Below, piece after piece: positions 10,175 to 20,398 of a stretch of DNA of 27,175 nt. Numbering within the stretch: position 1 is the stretch's first letter; every line of letters begins with the position of its first letter. The translations under genes were made by a program, and so were the position numbers. Where the stretch lies: contig KN884888.1 of the NCBI GenBank assembly GCA_000934455.1, forward strand, positions 58,693 to 85,867, read 5' to 3'. The DNA comes from Apostichopus parvimensis (taxonomy: Eukaryota > Echinodermata > Holothuroidea > Aspidochirotida > Stichopodidae). The notes beneath the pieces are model-generated. The model ran no database searches. It saw nothing but the letters and a program-made list of their open reading frames with translations, and was not told the DNA's origin.

Positions 10175-11512
10175 TCAACGAATACAGTCGAATGAAACGT
10201 TACCGTGCTGATCAATGTCGATAAGATTGTCAAACTCAGCATACAGAATCAGCATAACACTCTCGGTTAAGGCTTCGTCAAAGCGTAGCGTCATATCCAA
10301 TGTACCTTCATCCTTACGGTTATAATAGGCACCGTCGGCGAGATCGGGTGTAAAATCGAAGGCATATAATGTGTAGCCTTTTTCGTAGTCGTTGCGAGTG
10401 ACGTCTATCCCTTCATCTAAATTCTTTTTGTGTAGAGCCGTGAAAAGCGAGTCAAAGGCTCTTATCGTTTGATTGGCAGATCCGTCCTCGTTAAAGCGTA
10501 ATTTCAATGCCTCTGAAGGATGGATACGTCTAGCGTAGCGCAGTGAGACTTCGTTGACTTTGAAATGGTGAAAGTTGAAAGGATTTTTAGCATAATGACC
10601 GTTGAATGCTGCTGTTTTCACGATCTCAACGATCAGTCGTCTCGGTAGCTGCCCTAACCATAAGTGATCGGATATGACGTTCGTACTGCCGGCCTGGACG
10701 GCTTTGGTCCGAACTTGTACGCGGTTGACGGGGTATTTAGCAGTAGTACCACTCGCCAACACTTTCGCATGTTGAAGTAGCATGGTAGCACTCGGTGTCA
10801 CTCTACGTATATAGAGGGCTACTTCTGTGAACTGAACTCTGTATCCTGCGGCATCATTGGTAGTCATTAACACGAACGCATCGTTGTTGGGGATTAATTT
10901 CAACTTCATAGTAACACTGTTCACTAAGTATCGATCCATGTGGAAAATGTCACAATTTAGGCGACCCATCAGTCCCACTTCTACACTATCTTTGAAATGC
11001 TTTGCTCTGGTTTTGAGTCCTTGGTTAGAGCCGTTGACCGCATTGCTGTCTTCCATGTGTCCTGGTGTATCTTTTTGGTACAAGACAGTACTCAGATGAT
11101 TCGTCTTGGCTTCACGACCATAGTTGAGTAACGCCTACATGTATGCTCTGTACGGATAACATGCCGAAGAATCCGAAATTTGTTGACCGTTGAGTGAAAC
11201 ATCGACCTGTTTAAAGAGTGCATGGAGGGGATAATTGACGGATCCGACACTGTCCACGTGATCTCCAGTATGTACGAGAGCACCGCCGTTGGATTTGGTA
11301 ATTTTACACCTGACAAAAAGTTGCGTCTCTTCGAGATCGAGGTATTGGTCCCCGGTGCCCGGAATCTCAAATTCAAAAGGTTGAGACAATCCGGCGATGG
11401 GGTTGATTTTCTCCCACGCACCTCGATCGATGACGATCTGTGTCGGTGGGACACTAAAAATGTCCATTTCACTTTTGCTGCACTCACACGATTGAGGATG
11501 AATGGTCGTCAT
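10175..11512 (-). pseudogene. MCP: Major capsid protein (double jelly-roll), one in-frame stop
   Basis: Hexon-like major capsid protein of Polintons. The start ATG is at 11510-11512, and the N terminus carries the ECSKSEMDIFSVPPTQ signature. This is followed by PFEFEIPGTGDQYLDL, LFVRCKI and HALFKQVDVSLNGQQ, then SSACYPYRAYM. A TAG at 11135-11137 stops the frame there, but the same frame continues through LLNYGREAK and LYQKDTPGHMED to the stop at 10175-10177. So this is a gene of about 445 codons with a single nonsense codon and no frameshift. The second half contains the YRVQFTEVALYIRRVTPSA and VRTKAVQAG segments typical of the second jelly roll. The 3' end is 2 nt from the PRO start, consistent with a compact co-oriented gene block. 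Identity rests on remembered Polinton MCP motifs. Confidence 0.87.
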
Positions 11513-11518
11513 GTTGCC

Positions 11519-11894
11519 TTAACTGAAAATATCCCGATGAAGTCTTTGTCGCTTCAAGGCAAGTTTTCGTCGTTTTATAGCTTTCGGTTTCCTGCCTCTT
11601 GATCTGTGAATGACTATGCACGGGGTCTCCTGACGGGTATCCTTCGTCTACGCATACCGCTGTCATTCTGATGCACACTTCTTCGACGGTTCTTCTTTTC
11701 AATGACGAACCCACTTTTTGGCCATCTTGTACATCCGTTGCCACGTTGACACCAGCTCTGAGTGCACTTTTACCCAGAGATTTAAAAACAGGTTTCAGAA
11801 ACGGAATGGCTCCACGAAGAATACCTAACACAGCTCCAAGTCCATGACCACGCTGGTAGCAGGGAGCTTGAAACACTGGAAGACCTTGACTCAT
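11519..11894 (-). pseudogene. Basic core protein, adenovirus pX/pVI-like, frameshifted
   Basis: The start ATG is at 11892-11894, 6 nt past the mCP stop. The N-terminal part (QRGHGLGAVLGILRGAIPFL, then LKPVFKSLGKSALRAGVNVA) is a Gly-rich amphipathic or hydrophobic segment followed by a basic helix. This resembles the membrane-active or core proteins (pVI/pX type) reported in adintoviruses. After KRRTVEEV the frame goes wrong. The Arg-rich continuation appears in two other frames: RRRRIPVRRPRA at about 11621-11655, and a 28-residue tail with 13 Arg or Lys ending RLHRDIFS, with its stop at 11519-11521. That stop leaves 6 nt to the MCP start, the normal spacing here, which supports the tail being the true C terminus. 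At least two frameshifts. The role (DNA condensation or capsid-membrane interaction) is inferred. Confidence 0.65.
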
Positions 11895-11900
11895 GATGCT

Positions 11901-12637
11901 TCACAATAAGACGGAACGTTTTTGGCGGAGATATAACGTGAAGACGACGCGTCCAGTTTGAAATGGTACTCGCTCTCCGGTTTCGTCTCTTATATCGATT
12001 TCGATCGTGGAAATGAGACAAGAGATGACGGAATGGTATTCCAGTTTATCGTATTTAAATGTCACCATCTGTGGAAAGCGGCCTTTGGATGCCACCGTCT
12101 TTAACAGCGGTGCACTGGTATCACCGACCAATTGATTTTCGGAGATGTTAGTATAAATATCGCCGGTATATCTGTTACCGTCAAGTTCGAATTCGCGATC
12201 ACCACCGATAGACGGGACACTTTCTCTGACGGGATGATAGAATCCCATGAGTGTTGCCACTCTTCCCGTCGCTTCCACTTCAAAAAACGGCTCGTTAACT
12301 TCCGTAGAAACCGTCATTTTACCGGTTTTTGGTTGGAAATCGAACGTTAGATTAAGACACAGTCCATGATGTCGCGATGTGGCTGTTCACTCGTTCGAAA
12401 ATCTTTGAAGGTCATACTGGTAAATGATTGGTTTGGACGCATGCGATACTTAAAAGCACCATGATGAGATTCGATATCATACCAGGAGCGTGAGTAAGAA
12501 ATACTGGAGAGTGCTACTTCCCAAGCACCTTGGACAGTTAACGGTTTGCTCAATTGCGTGAAGTAGTGAGCCAATGAGTTATCCGGATAAATATCCAGAG
12601 AACTGTAACTAGGTAGTGTGACGTAAAAACTGTCCAT
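11901..12637 (-). pseudogene. mCP: Minor capsid (penton-like) protein, one frameshift
   Basis: Single jelly-roll vertex protein of the Polinton capsid. The start ATG is at 12635-12637 (MDSFYVTLPSYSSLDIYPDN), a motif I recognise from Polinton penton-type proteins, followed by ISYSRSWYDIE. The C-terminal half, in another frame, includes FDFQPKTGKMTVS, LMGFYHPVRESVPS, a GDTSAPLL motif, and VIEIDIRDETG-like residues (STIEIDIRDETGERVPFQTG) before FTLYLRQKR. A single 1-nt frameshift lies at about 12350-12375. The total, about 245 codons, is normal for the family. It sits between integrase and core-protein genes. Confidence 0.78.
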
Positions 12638-12699
12638 GATGCCGCATCAATCCGTTTTCTTCCAACGTCGGTGTCGATGTGAAGCTGAACCCCAGTATG

Positions 12700-13868
12700 T
12701 TACAAATTTATGAGTTGATCTGTCCAACTATTGAACTTTGAAGGATAACCGGTCCATTTGACGTAATATTCCATCTTCCCGTCTTGCTTTCTGCGACGCT
12801 GTAACACTCTCTCCACTCTGTACACGTCCTTGTCATGTTTGTCGATACGTTGAATTTCCGTTTCGTAAAACGTACAATGGATCACCTCACCATCCCAATC
12901 TTTGATGCGATATACGGGTGGACGTCTCGGTAGTCGTGCGCTCACCGTACAAATTTCTTCCGTCCATCGAGGTAAGTAACCTTTACGGAATGGACGGACC
13001 GTCATGCTCAGTCGTACTTTATCACCGACGTCAAATCGAAAGACCTGTGGCTGTTGTGAAGTCTGACGTGGATACAATGTGCGCCACACGTCGAGTTCAT
13101 TTTTGAGGGCCACGGAGTTGGGAGATCGGCCGATACTGCGATGATGCGCACTGTTGTAGCTGGTCACCAGTTTCGGTAGCACATTAAGATAAGCCATCGT
13201 ATGGTTTGCCGTAAAGTACTTCCACATTTTTTCCTTTAAGGTCCTATTAAATCTTTCCACGACGCTTGCCTTGGTCTCGTTGTGTGTGGCAAAGAGGTAG
13301 ATCTCTTTTCGATCAAAAGGTTCTTGACCTGCCGGTTAAAAAATTCGGATCCGTTATCAGTTTGTAACTTTTGAGGTTGACGTCCATCTTTCAAAATATC
13401 CCGGAAGGCCCTTTTCAGAGATGTACCCGTCTTATCCTTGAGAGGAATGACCCATGCATATTTAGTGAAAATGTCGATGCACGTCAGTAGATATTTAAAA
13501 CCACGATTTTGACGAGAGAGCTGTCTGATGTCAACGAGATCGGCTTGCCACTGATCATCAATCCCTTTGACGTAGATGCGATTGCAGCTGTAACGCTTTC
13601 GGCTCGGTTTGTGTAACGTGTAAGGGTCCTGTGTCCTCGACCATGCTTTTACATCTTTCAACGTCGTGTTTGGTCTTCGCTTCCTGGCGTGACGAAGTAG
13701 GGCATTTACGCCTCTGTAACCAGCGGGATGCGAAACGTCGTAGTAGAGATCGTGAAGAATGGTCGCTAGCTAGGTGACGATCTTACCACTGCAGCAGGCA
13801 CAGAGACAACGGATTTGCTTCAGTCTACTCTGAATTTGTACGAAAGGCCGACTTTGCATGAATGCCAT
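12700..13868 (-). pseudogene. INT: Retroviral-type integrase with chromodomain (Polinton INT), stop + frameshift
   Basis: DDE integrase that inserts the element and makes the 6-bp duplication. The reading frame opens at ATG 13866-13868. A TAG at 13770-13772 follows about 32 codons, and the same frame continues with HDLYYDVSHPAGYRGV, the characteristic N-terminal region, then PYTLHKPSRKRY. The rve core has D in QWQADLVDI, D in QTDNGSEFF and, in another frame, E in SVVERFNRTLKEKMW. A 1-nt frameshift at about 13295-13325 separates the second D from the E. The C terminus has an SH3-like segment (FDVGDKVRLSM ... PPVYRIKDW) and ends in a chromodomain (YRVERVLQRRR ... YYVKWTGYPSKFNSW), which would target modified histones. 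The PPVY at 12910-12921 is a formal WW-ligand motif, but it belongs to a structural element common in these integrases. Confidence 0.9.
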
Positions 13869-13911
13869 GACGTTCTAAAGTGATCTGAGAAACCGTCAAG
13901 GTACGTCACAC

Positions 13912-14567
13912 TTAATATTTCTTCCATTGCGGTACACCATACAAATGTGTAGCATCACTACTCTTTCGACGTTGACGTCCTTTAGATGACGGTGGGTTCA
14001 CAGAGATGTTGGTGATGGTACGCCATCGCTCTTCATTACCGACGAGTTCACGAGGGATATCGGTATCACTCAGCTGTTGTGCTAATGCTTCCCGCCCGTT
14101 TGGCTTCACGGTATTCTTGTGTCGCACGAGATCGTTGGCCAAGTCTACGATATGAGTACTCGGTATGCTATGATTGTCCGTCCCAATTATTTCTCCGGTG
14201 GGTAACCACTTGATATGGTGATCTGTGAGGAAGCGAACCAGCTTTTCTGCTTTTGCCTGAAATGTTTTCGGGACACTTCCTATAATCGTCTCGAAGAGTA
14301 GTATGTCTGCAACGTTCTGTACATCACGTGATTGTTCATCTTCTCTGCCTTGTCTCTGAAACAGGCGCTGTCTCTGTATGGCTTGCGCATAGTTTTTGGC
14401 TTTCTCTTCTTCCGTCAAATCCGTCTGTGATAAAATAGCTTTAATGACATCATCGAGACGTCGAGATTGTTGAGTGTCCGGTGATGCCTTTTCTTCCAGT
14501 AGCTGCCGAACGTCTCCATCGGCTCATCGGATTTACCGACAGTACTTCCCTGTGGCACAAGAATCAT
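13912..14567 (-). pseudogene. Conserved Polinton protein of unknown function (MILVP start), one frameshift
   Basis: The ATG at 14565-14567 opens MILVPQGS, a start I recall from a recurrent Polinton protein of unknown role. The frame is lost by a 1-nt change near 14500-14520. It resumes as a charged helical stretch (RQLLEEKASPD, then TEEEKAKNYAQAIQRQR) and a C-terminal domain with WLPTGEIIGTDNHSIPSTHI, VDLANDLVRHKN and IPRELVGNEERW. The last 40 residues are basic (SSKGRQRRKSSD). It has no membrane segment or catalytic signature I know. It lies between the small basic protein and the integrase. Possibly a scaffold or virion protein; that is a guess from position only. Confidence 0.6.
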
Positions 14568-14586
14568 TTTTCTTCCGTAGTCCACC

Positions 14587-14892
14587 TTATAGCAAACGTA
14601 GCACGGCCTCTAACATCGCCTGGAGAAATGCCCCACTTCCTCGTTGGTGAAGCGCTTTCTTCTTTTTGCCTCTCGAAACCTGGCGATCAGCAAGTAGACG
14701 AAGACAATGCTTGTGCCGCTTGAGTCGTTTTTCTTGTTGGTTATTCCAAGGCACGTTTCCGTGTAAGATGTTCAACGCACATTCACAGAGGGTAAGCAAC
14801 AGTTTTGGATCAATGTTCTTCAAGACAGTTGAACGTTTTGCTGGTGAACAGTGGGCTAAGCGTTCTAAAAGGGGGAATTGATCCCGAATCCT
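14587..14892 (-). pseudogene. Small basic Polinton protein (LKNIDPK family), no start codon
   Basis: An open stretch of about 100 codons with the run RLAHCSPAKRSTVLKNIDPK, then CECALNILHGNVPW, a Lys/Arg-rich centre (QQEKRLKRHKHCLRLLADRQ), GKKKKALHQRGSG and a hydrophobic end (FLQAMLEAVLRLL). The pattern 'IDPKL...CECALN(I/V)L.GN(V/I)P' is one I know from many animal Polintons, without assigned function. An in-frame TAG at 14893-14895 lies upstream, and no ATG is found between it and the homologous region, so the true 5' end has been lost. The basic character suggests nucleic-acid or capsid-interior binding. Confidence 0.6.
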
Positions 14893-14938
14893 CTATATCC
14901 TACGATCAAATGGCACGAAGCGTGTTTGATATGTTGTT

Positions 14939-15336
14939 TTATGACCTGAAAGGTACGATGCGTCCACGGAATCGTCTAATCATGGGTCTATCTACACGAA
15001 ACCAGTCTTGGTAATTATTCGGTCCGATCTCACCATGAAGAATTAACATGTCCACCATATACAATACGCAAACGATGACGTGTGCAAAGGTCACATTTTT
15101 GTTGAGGGAGTACGCCGCTTCCAATTGTCGAAAATCAATCATGACGACTTCCTTCAAGAGTTTCCGATAATCGTCTTGATGATCCACAAAATCAGCAACG
15201 ATACAAATACATTCTGTGAGTCCGTCGTGTGCGCTATCACATATGAGAATAAATCGCCAACAAGGGTTTTCAACATCTGGTCATCGAGATCGATGGTTTT
15301 TGCGCCTGAGGAGATACAACGTAATGCAATCCCCAT
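14939..15336 (-). pseudogene. Small helical protein of unknown function, one frameshift
   Basis: The ATG at 15334-15336 starts 1 nt after the ATPase stop. The N-terminal part (MGIALRCISSGAKTIDLDDQ ... LVGDLFSYVIAHTTDSQNVF) and the C-terminal part (FVDHQDDYRKLLKEVVMIDF ... NVTFAHVIVCVLYMVDMLIL ... NYQDWFRVDRPMIRRF) are in different frames, with the shift near 15190-15205. About 130 codons in all. It looks all-alpha, with one strongly hydrophobic central helix and amphipathic helices on both sides, an order loosely like Bcl-2-fold proteins. I see no decisive motif, so function is left open. Its tight packing after the ATPase shows it is a real gene of the block. Confidence 0.5.
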
Positions 15337-15337
15337 C

Positions 15338-15958
15338 TTATTCAGGCATAATGTTGGTCCTGACGCGAGTGCGGTCATCGCTATTTGGCTTAAAGTCAAA
15401 CACCAGGTAACCATAGGAACGTGACGTAGCTTCTTCGTAAGCTTCCTGCAGGAATCTGGTACTGCCCGGTAAAAGTTGTCTAGCAAAGTGATGCACCACA
15501 GAAGCATCTCGAGGATTCTTGAAGAGCACGACGTAGTGACTGTTGAGACTGATCGTTCTGGAATGCTTGCTCTGATGGAACAAGTTCTGAAGCACAAGAA
15601 TGATCGATACATTTTTATGGTGACTGCCTTTGGTAAACAGTTGTGCGATTCTTTCGTCCGTCTCGTGCATAAGATCGTCGATGATCAATAAATTTGGTTT
15701 GCTTCGATCAATGTAGTCATCAAATCGATCCGGTAAATCTTCAACAAATCTGACGCTTGGGCAATCTTTAAGAATATCGTCGTACTGTTTTTGATATTCA
15801 CCGTAAAACCATACAATGTTCTCAGGAGATGGATCAATCAGCGTCTGTCGATGTTTCAGCAGTCTGGATAACCAAACTGTTTTGCCACTGCCTGTTGGTC
15901 CTGCGACGAGACACGTGAATGGATGCTTGAATCGGACATCAAGCGTCTCCTTCGACAT
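15338..15958 (-). CDS. ATP: DNA-packaging ATPase, FtsK-HerA / A32-like (intact)
   Basis: Genome-packaging ATPase of the Polinton; it would drive DNA into the capsid. Uninterrupted 206-codon frame from ATG 15956-15958. Walker A is GPTGSGKT at residues 20-27, preceded by FKHPFTCLVA. Walker B is LLIIDDL at 90-96. After this comes a sensor-type segment with NVSIILVLQNLFHQ, then SRTISLNSHYVVLFKNPRD, a typical A32-family stretch. It is a little shorter than the roughly 230 residues I expect for Polinton ATPases but has both ends. It is the only intact gene in the element. PolB ends 58 nt upstream, and the small helical gene starts 1 nt downstream. Confidence 0.93.
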   Translation of the reverse strand: MSKETLDVRFKHPFTCLVAGPTGSGKTVWLSRLLKHRQTLIDPSPENIVWFYGEYQKQYDDILKDCPSVRFVEDLPDRFDDYIDRSKPNLLIIDDLMHETDERIAQLFTKGSHHKNVSIILVLQNLFHQSKHSRTISLNSHYVVLFKNPRDASVVHHFARQLLPGSTRFLQEAYEEATSRSYGYLVFDFKPNSDDRTRVRTNIMPE

Positions 15959-16016
15959 CTCAATGAAAAATGTGTCAAGGTCTGGACACCCCGTCTTATT
16001 TGTAATGTTTCAGACT

Positions 16017-19000
16017 TCAATATCCGTATGGTACCGTGTTAAAGTCGGGTTGAATCACTATTTTATCGTAAACGATACGATATGTTTTCTTCGTAGCGGC
16101 GGTGTAGACTTTACCGATGCCCTTCCTGACAATGTCATGCTCTTTAATGATGGTAATTTTCTCCTCTTCCTTCGACGTACCGTTGGTGATATGGTCCAAG
16201 AGTTTAGACATGGTATCAAAGTTGACCTTCCTTGCCGCACCCGGTGTTAAGGTAATACTCCTCACTTTGCAATGGGTTGTTTTTTGTTTCGTTTTTGTGC
16301 TATACACTTCGTAAGCATAGTTCTTTGGACCGCCAGACACAAATCAGGTAATGTAACTCCCTTCTCCAAATGGTTTCGCCAGCTCATCTGTCATATCGCC
16401 AAGAAATGATCCGATCGGTGGATCATAGAGTCCTTCGCGAGATACGTAAATAATGGAATCGGTGTCAAAATAAAGTACTCTCTCGTCAAGGCGTTCCAGG
16501 TAGTAGTATAACTTCAAGCGTGCTTGATCAGTGGTATAGGCTGCAATAAAAATATTTTTATTGCTACCCGTCTCTACGAATGATTCTTTATCCGACCACG
16601 TCAATTCGATGATTTCTTCCGTGATTCTGTTGACGGTTACCTCTTTAGAAGTATCCACAATTAGTGACATCAATGTAGAAAGATCATTACAGATTTCTTT
16701 CCGTGGTAAATTATCACGTTGACCAACCTTACCCCAAAAGGAGTTGAGCATCAACTTTGCCAGACACCGACGTCCTTCGTTCTTCTCGATATGTTCGAGT
16801 CGAATGCCTTCTCTCGCCGCATAAGCCTCGATGTAGTGAGTCCGTTTATCTTCTGTGTCACAGGAGGAAGGCCAGCCATCGGCTTCTTGTTTCATCTTCA
16901 GGAAGGTATTGAGGTTATCCGCAAACAAGCCACCTTCTTTCTTTTCGGTATCGTATTGAGCAAACTCATCAAAGTGCCATACCTCAAATATCTCTACAAT
17001 ACGATAGCCTTTTTCCGCCGCTTTTTCCAATTCCAATATCACTCATGTCCCTTCCAAAGCTCTGTCATTGTCGTTATGTTGACACACTGATTGTTGTTTT
17101 TCATCGGCACACTTTTGACAAAGGGGAAAGAGCAGCTTATTCCCATTTCAATAAGGAAACACTGGATGGTATAGTTTTCTGGAAGGTACCACTCTACAAT
17201 ACATCAAACCGTGATACGTCTCCCATGCATCAACATTTTCTCTCACGATCGTTGGATGGCCGATAGGAAACATGCCAGATTTGTTGACGAATGGATAAAG
17301 CGAACACACGTCGATATATTTGATCTGTTCTCCCTCCTTGGCATCGTAACGTAACACCGTGGCATTGGTTCTACCGCCAAAAAAGGCGCGTCGAGGGTGA
17401 AGTGCTTCTCGAAAGGTCACGGTGTTGACGAATTCTTTCATGAGGGCATTGGTTTGTAAAAGCCCTTCAAAGTCACATTCCCAAATTTCGAAGACCCTGC
17501 TGTACTGGTTGCGCAAGTGTTGCATCTTGGTTTCTGTCTTGATGAAGGCATCTGCCATCGTGAATGATGATCCCGGCACTTGTTTTGTTCTATCCGGGTA
17601 ACACCGAGGACATCCATGCCACACACAGCCGTGGAATTCATAGACTGTATCGTTCTGGAACCCGTCGACTTTGTACTCTGCTAACACTGTACCGTTGTCT
17701 TGCCAGCATTTAACAGTGGCTTCCCCACCGTTACGTGCGTGTTGAATACGGACACCTGCCACATGACCTTGCCATGCCAACCATTGCGTGGCTTTCTTAT
17801 AATGTGTGTCCATACGACGGTAACCAAGAGACGGAACGATTGCGATGGTGTCTACCTTTAAGAATTTACGTCGAAACACTTGTTGACAGGCTTGGGCGAT
17901 CGTCATGGCATGTGCAAAGGGATCCATTTGATTCATAGCCAGGAAATCACGACGAAACCTGAGACAACCCTTTCTCAGTAGATTGACGTCATCGATACAA
18001 TACTTCTCCATCTCTTTTGCCATGTTGAAGGTGCTGTGCTTTTGTGTCTCATACCAAGCGTAAAAAGCTTTCTGTTTTTCAGCTGACATGACTTCAGGAT
18101 GATAGTAGTGAGCTGCCGGCCAAGGTCCCTCGTACGTTTCGTGATCACTCGTGTTGAATAGATAGGGGAAGTAGCCTTTTGTTTCCTTCAAGCCAAAGGT
18201 TTTAGAGAAACGACTTAAAGCCATGGGTACAAAGTTATAAGAATCTTTAAATTTGATGGTCTCTCTCTTCTTATTGCGTGACGTTCTAAGCAAGTTGAAT
18301 TCCATATAAGCAATTTTGGTACCCATGGTTACGAGTTCAGAAGGTGGCAAACGATCCTTACTCATGTCGTCAAGAATGAACTGCCCATCGTAACCTTTAA
18401 GATTGTGGGCAATAAAGAGCGCATTGGGTTACTGACAGGCCCAATGACAAAATGCCTCTACATTGCGGAATGTCCACTGTCGTTTAATTCCACTTTCTTC
18501 ACAAGGGGTGTTAATATGCTCCTCTGTCAAGCAATGGTCGCACACGGTTTGCACCACGCAAAAATTTGGTACGTGTTGTCCATCAGATTCGATGCGAGAC
18601 TCAAACTAAAAAAAAGATCATCCTTTTCAGATCATCGTTTTTCTGGTCGTCCTCCTCTTTGGTGCCATCCGCGTTATCGTTTGACAAAGGTTGCATGTAA
18701 CAAAGGTGATCACACGGTTGCTTCTTTTTACACTTTGAACAGTACGCAATACCACATTCGTGCGTTTCACGAGGATTGTAGCTACGGAAACACGACCCGC
18801 AACGTTTGTACGACATGCAGGTACTGTTCTCCGGACGACCACGCTTTCCGATTGGACAAACGAGATGATTACTCAAGCATGTTTGATTTTTGAAGGTATG
18901 GTGACATAACTCACAGTACCATCTGTGACCATCTGTTTGACAATCGGCACCCTCTGTTTTACATGCTAAACAACGTTTGGTACACGCATGTTTTTACGAT

Positions 19001-20107
19001 GTGTACAAGCTTTCAAACATTTGAAACAAAAATGTCTGCTATTCAAAAACCCATTGATACTGACGATCGTATCAAAATGACGGTGGTGGCAATACAGAAA
19101 AAGCGGTTTACCGTGAACGTGTTTATCCGCGTACAAAATTGGATTCTTTTGTCCGGTCGTGAGGACGATGATACGGTAGTCGGAAAAAACGGTTTCAAAC
19201 CGAGGTATCGCGTCTAAACCACAAGGCCCGATAGGTACCCCAGCTCGCAGATGTAATTGTTCGGCTAACTTGGTTTGCTTAGACCGACCCTTCCTAATAT
19301 TTGACCAATCAGTTTTCTTCCCTTGTTGTTTGGTACTGTGAGACATAGGTGTAACGATTGCCCGCGCGAGACACATGTCGTCGTTATTACGAATCCTGAC
19401 GATGCTCTGCTTTTTCCGTCGCCATTCTGAAATCGTTAGCGGGGAGGGTTGTCCACCTTTGGTTTCTTTCACACGAATTAGTTTAACACGTAGTGTATCA
19501 TCCAGTGTGAAGGCATCGTTTGATTGTAGAATGCGTTCCAAAATACTCAGGATACGATCAGCATCAATCTGGTCTCTGCGCATGAGCGGTACAAAGATAG
19601 TCTTGTGTAAATTAACATGATCGAATTCCATCCCGACGAGATCACCAGCTTGAAAAGTGTCCATGATGTAACGGATCAAACTATCGATGATGTCGTAAAA
19701 GGCAAATAAAATAGTACTCTGTTGTTGAACAAACGTATCCACCCATTTTTTCTTGAAAGCCACCACAAATTCATTTGCCTCAGCATTGAAGCGGCGGATG
19801 GGTCTGATATTCCTGCTTTGATATTCACTGTTTCTGCTTCACTGTTGTGTCTGTCAGTAGCCTCCATTATTTGTGCCTGTGCTGAAGCACCACCGATCAT
19901 GACCATATCTTCCATGGGCGAGGCACTCTGCTGATTTTGATTGACTGCCTGCTCGGTCTCCTCATGATCAGGCGACACTGTTACATGTGGTGTTGGCATA
20001 TCTTCTATCCAACTTGATTCACCAGTGTACCGATTGAACCAGTAAGGTCTCCCCCATCTACGACTCCTATGTAATTGCCAATGCTTGGCTACCCCCGATG
20101 TGTTCAT
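16017..20107 (-). pseudogene. POLB: Protein-primed family B DNA polymerase with N-terminal WW domain, multiply broken
   Basis: Replicative polymerase of the element, spanning about 1,360 codons. Order: WW domain (19994-20086); N-terminal domain with FVPLMRRDQIDADRIL and NNDDMCLARAIVTP; a Cys-rich zinc region (FCFKCLKAC, RCLACKTEGADC, WYCELCHHTF, YCSKCKKKQPC). The 3'-5' exonuclease follows with Exo I only as FES, its Asp lost; Exo II IAHNLKGYDGQF; Exo III YCIDDVNLL. The polymerase has motif A DVCSLYPFVNK, motif B KLMLNSFWGKVG and motif C YFDTDSIIY, and ends DFNTVPYGY. Breaks: frameshifts at 19766-19838, about 18975, and in a T8 run at 18608-18615; in-frame stops at 18429-18431, 17148-17150, 17043-17045 and 16344-16346. 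It cannot be functional. Confidence 0.92.
19994..20086 (-). other. WW domain at the PolB N terminus
   Basis: Residues 8-38 of the frame that starts at 20107 form a WW domain. W10 and W33 are the two signature tryptophans (22 residues between them). GRPYWFNRYTGESSW supplies the aromatic platform and the conserved Asn, and Pro 38 closes the fold. WW domains bind short proline motifs such as PPxY. The following 75 residues are acidic and Gln/Ser-rich, a likely linker. The polymerase N-terminal frame has no ATG of its own before its conserved region and runs back to overlap this frame, so a WW-PolB fusion joined across one frameshift is the simplest reading. A separate small gene is the alternative. 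Confidence 0.72.
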
Positions 20108-20398
20108 TCTCTAATGTCTGAAACCGAAATGATACCGGTCTATAGCTTTCGCAACTTTTATCACTAACCGCTATGCACTGTTTCAATAGCTGTTTTTTGT
20201 GTCTGAGACGCCTAAGCTTTACATACAAGGTACATCAATTACCATAGGTTCACCAAATATTTATGAATCTATAAATTTGAGGGCATCTTAGGGAAACTAC
20301 GTAATACAAAGTAACCGATGACTAAAATTATAAATTTGAAAACAATTTGAACTGACTTACCTCCTGGTTGCCTCTGAATTCCGAATCACTAGTAAAAG
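20108..20398. promoter_or_regulatory. Region upstream of PolB (probable promoter, not defined)
   Basis: AT-rich DNA directly 5' of the PolB ATG. It must contain the promoter of the minus-strand block if the block has one start. TATA-like words (TATAAATTTG at about 20269 and 20328) are present but not distinctive in this composition. Confidence 0.3.

Noticed and set aside
9879-10211. 110-codon plus-strand open frame
   Set aside because: It is antisense to the three protease frames, which carry clear family motifs; it is a shadow.
11132-11137. Major capsid gene as two separate genes (125 and 302 codons)
   Set aside because: Both halves are in one frame separated by a single TAG, and together they have the length and motifs of one double jelly-roll protein.
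12910-12921. PPVY in the integrase as the ligand of the PolB WW domain
   Set aside because: The motif lies in a structural strand of the integrase C-terminal domain common to the family; nothing shows it is exposed or used.
16344-18431. Stop-codon readthrough or recoding in PolB
   Set aside because: Four stops of two kinds (TGA and TAA) plus frameshifts in the same gene, and similar damage in neighbouring genes, point to decay rather than programmed recoding.
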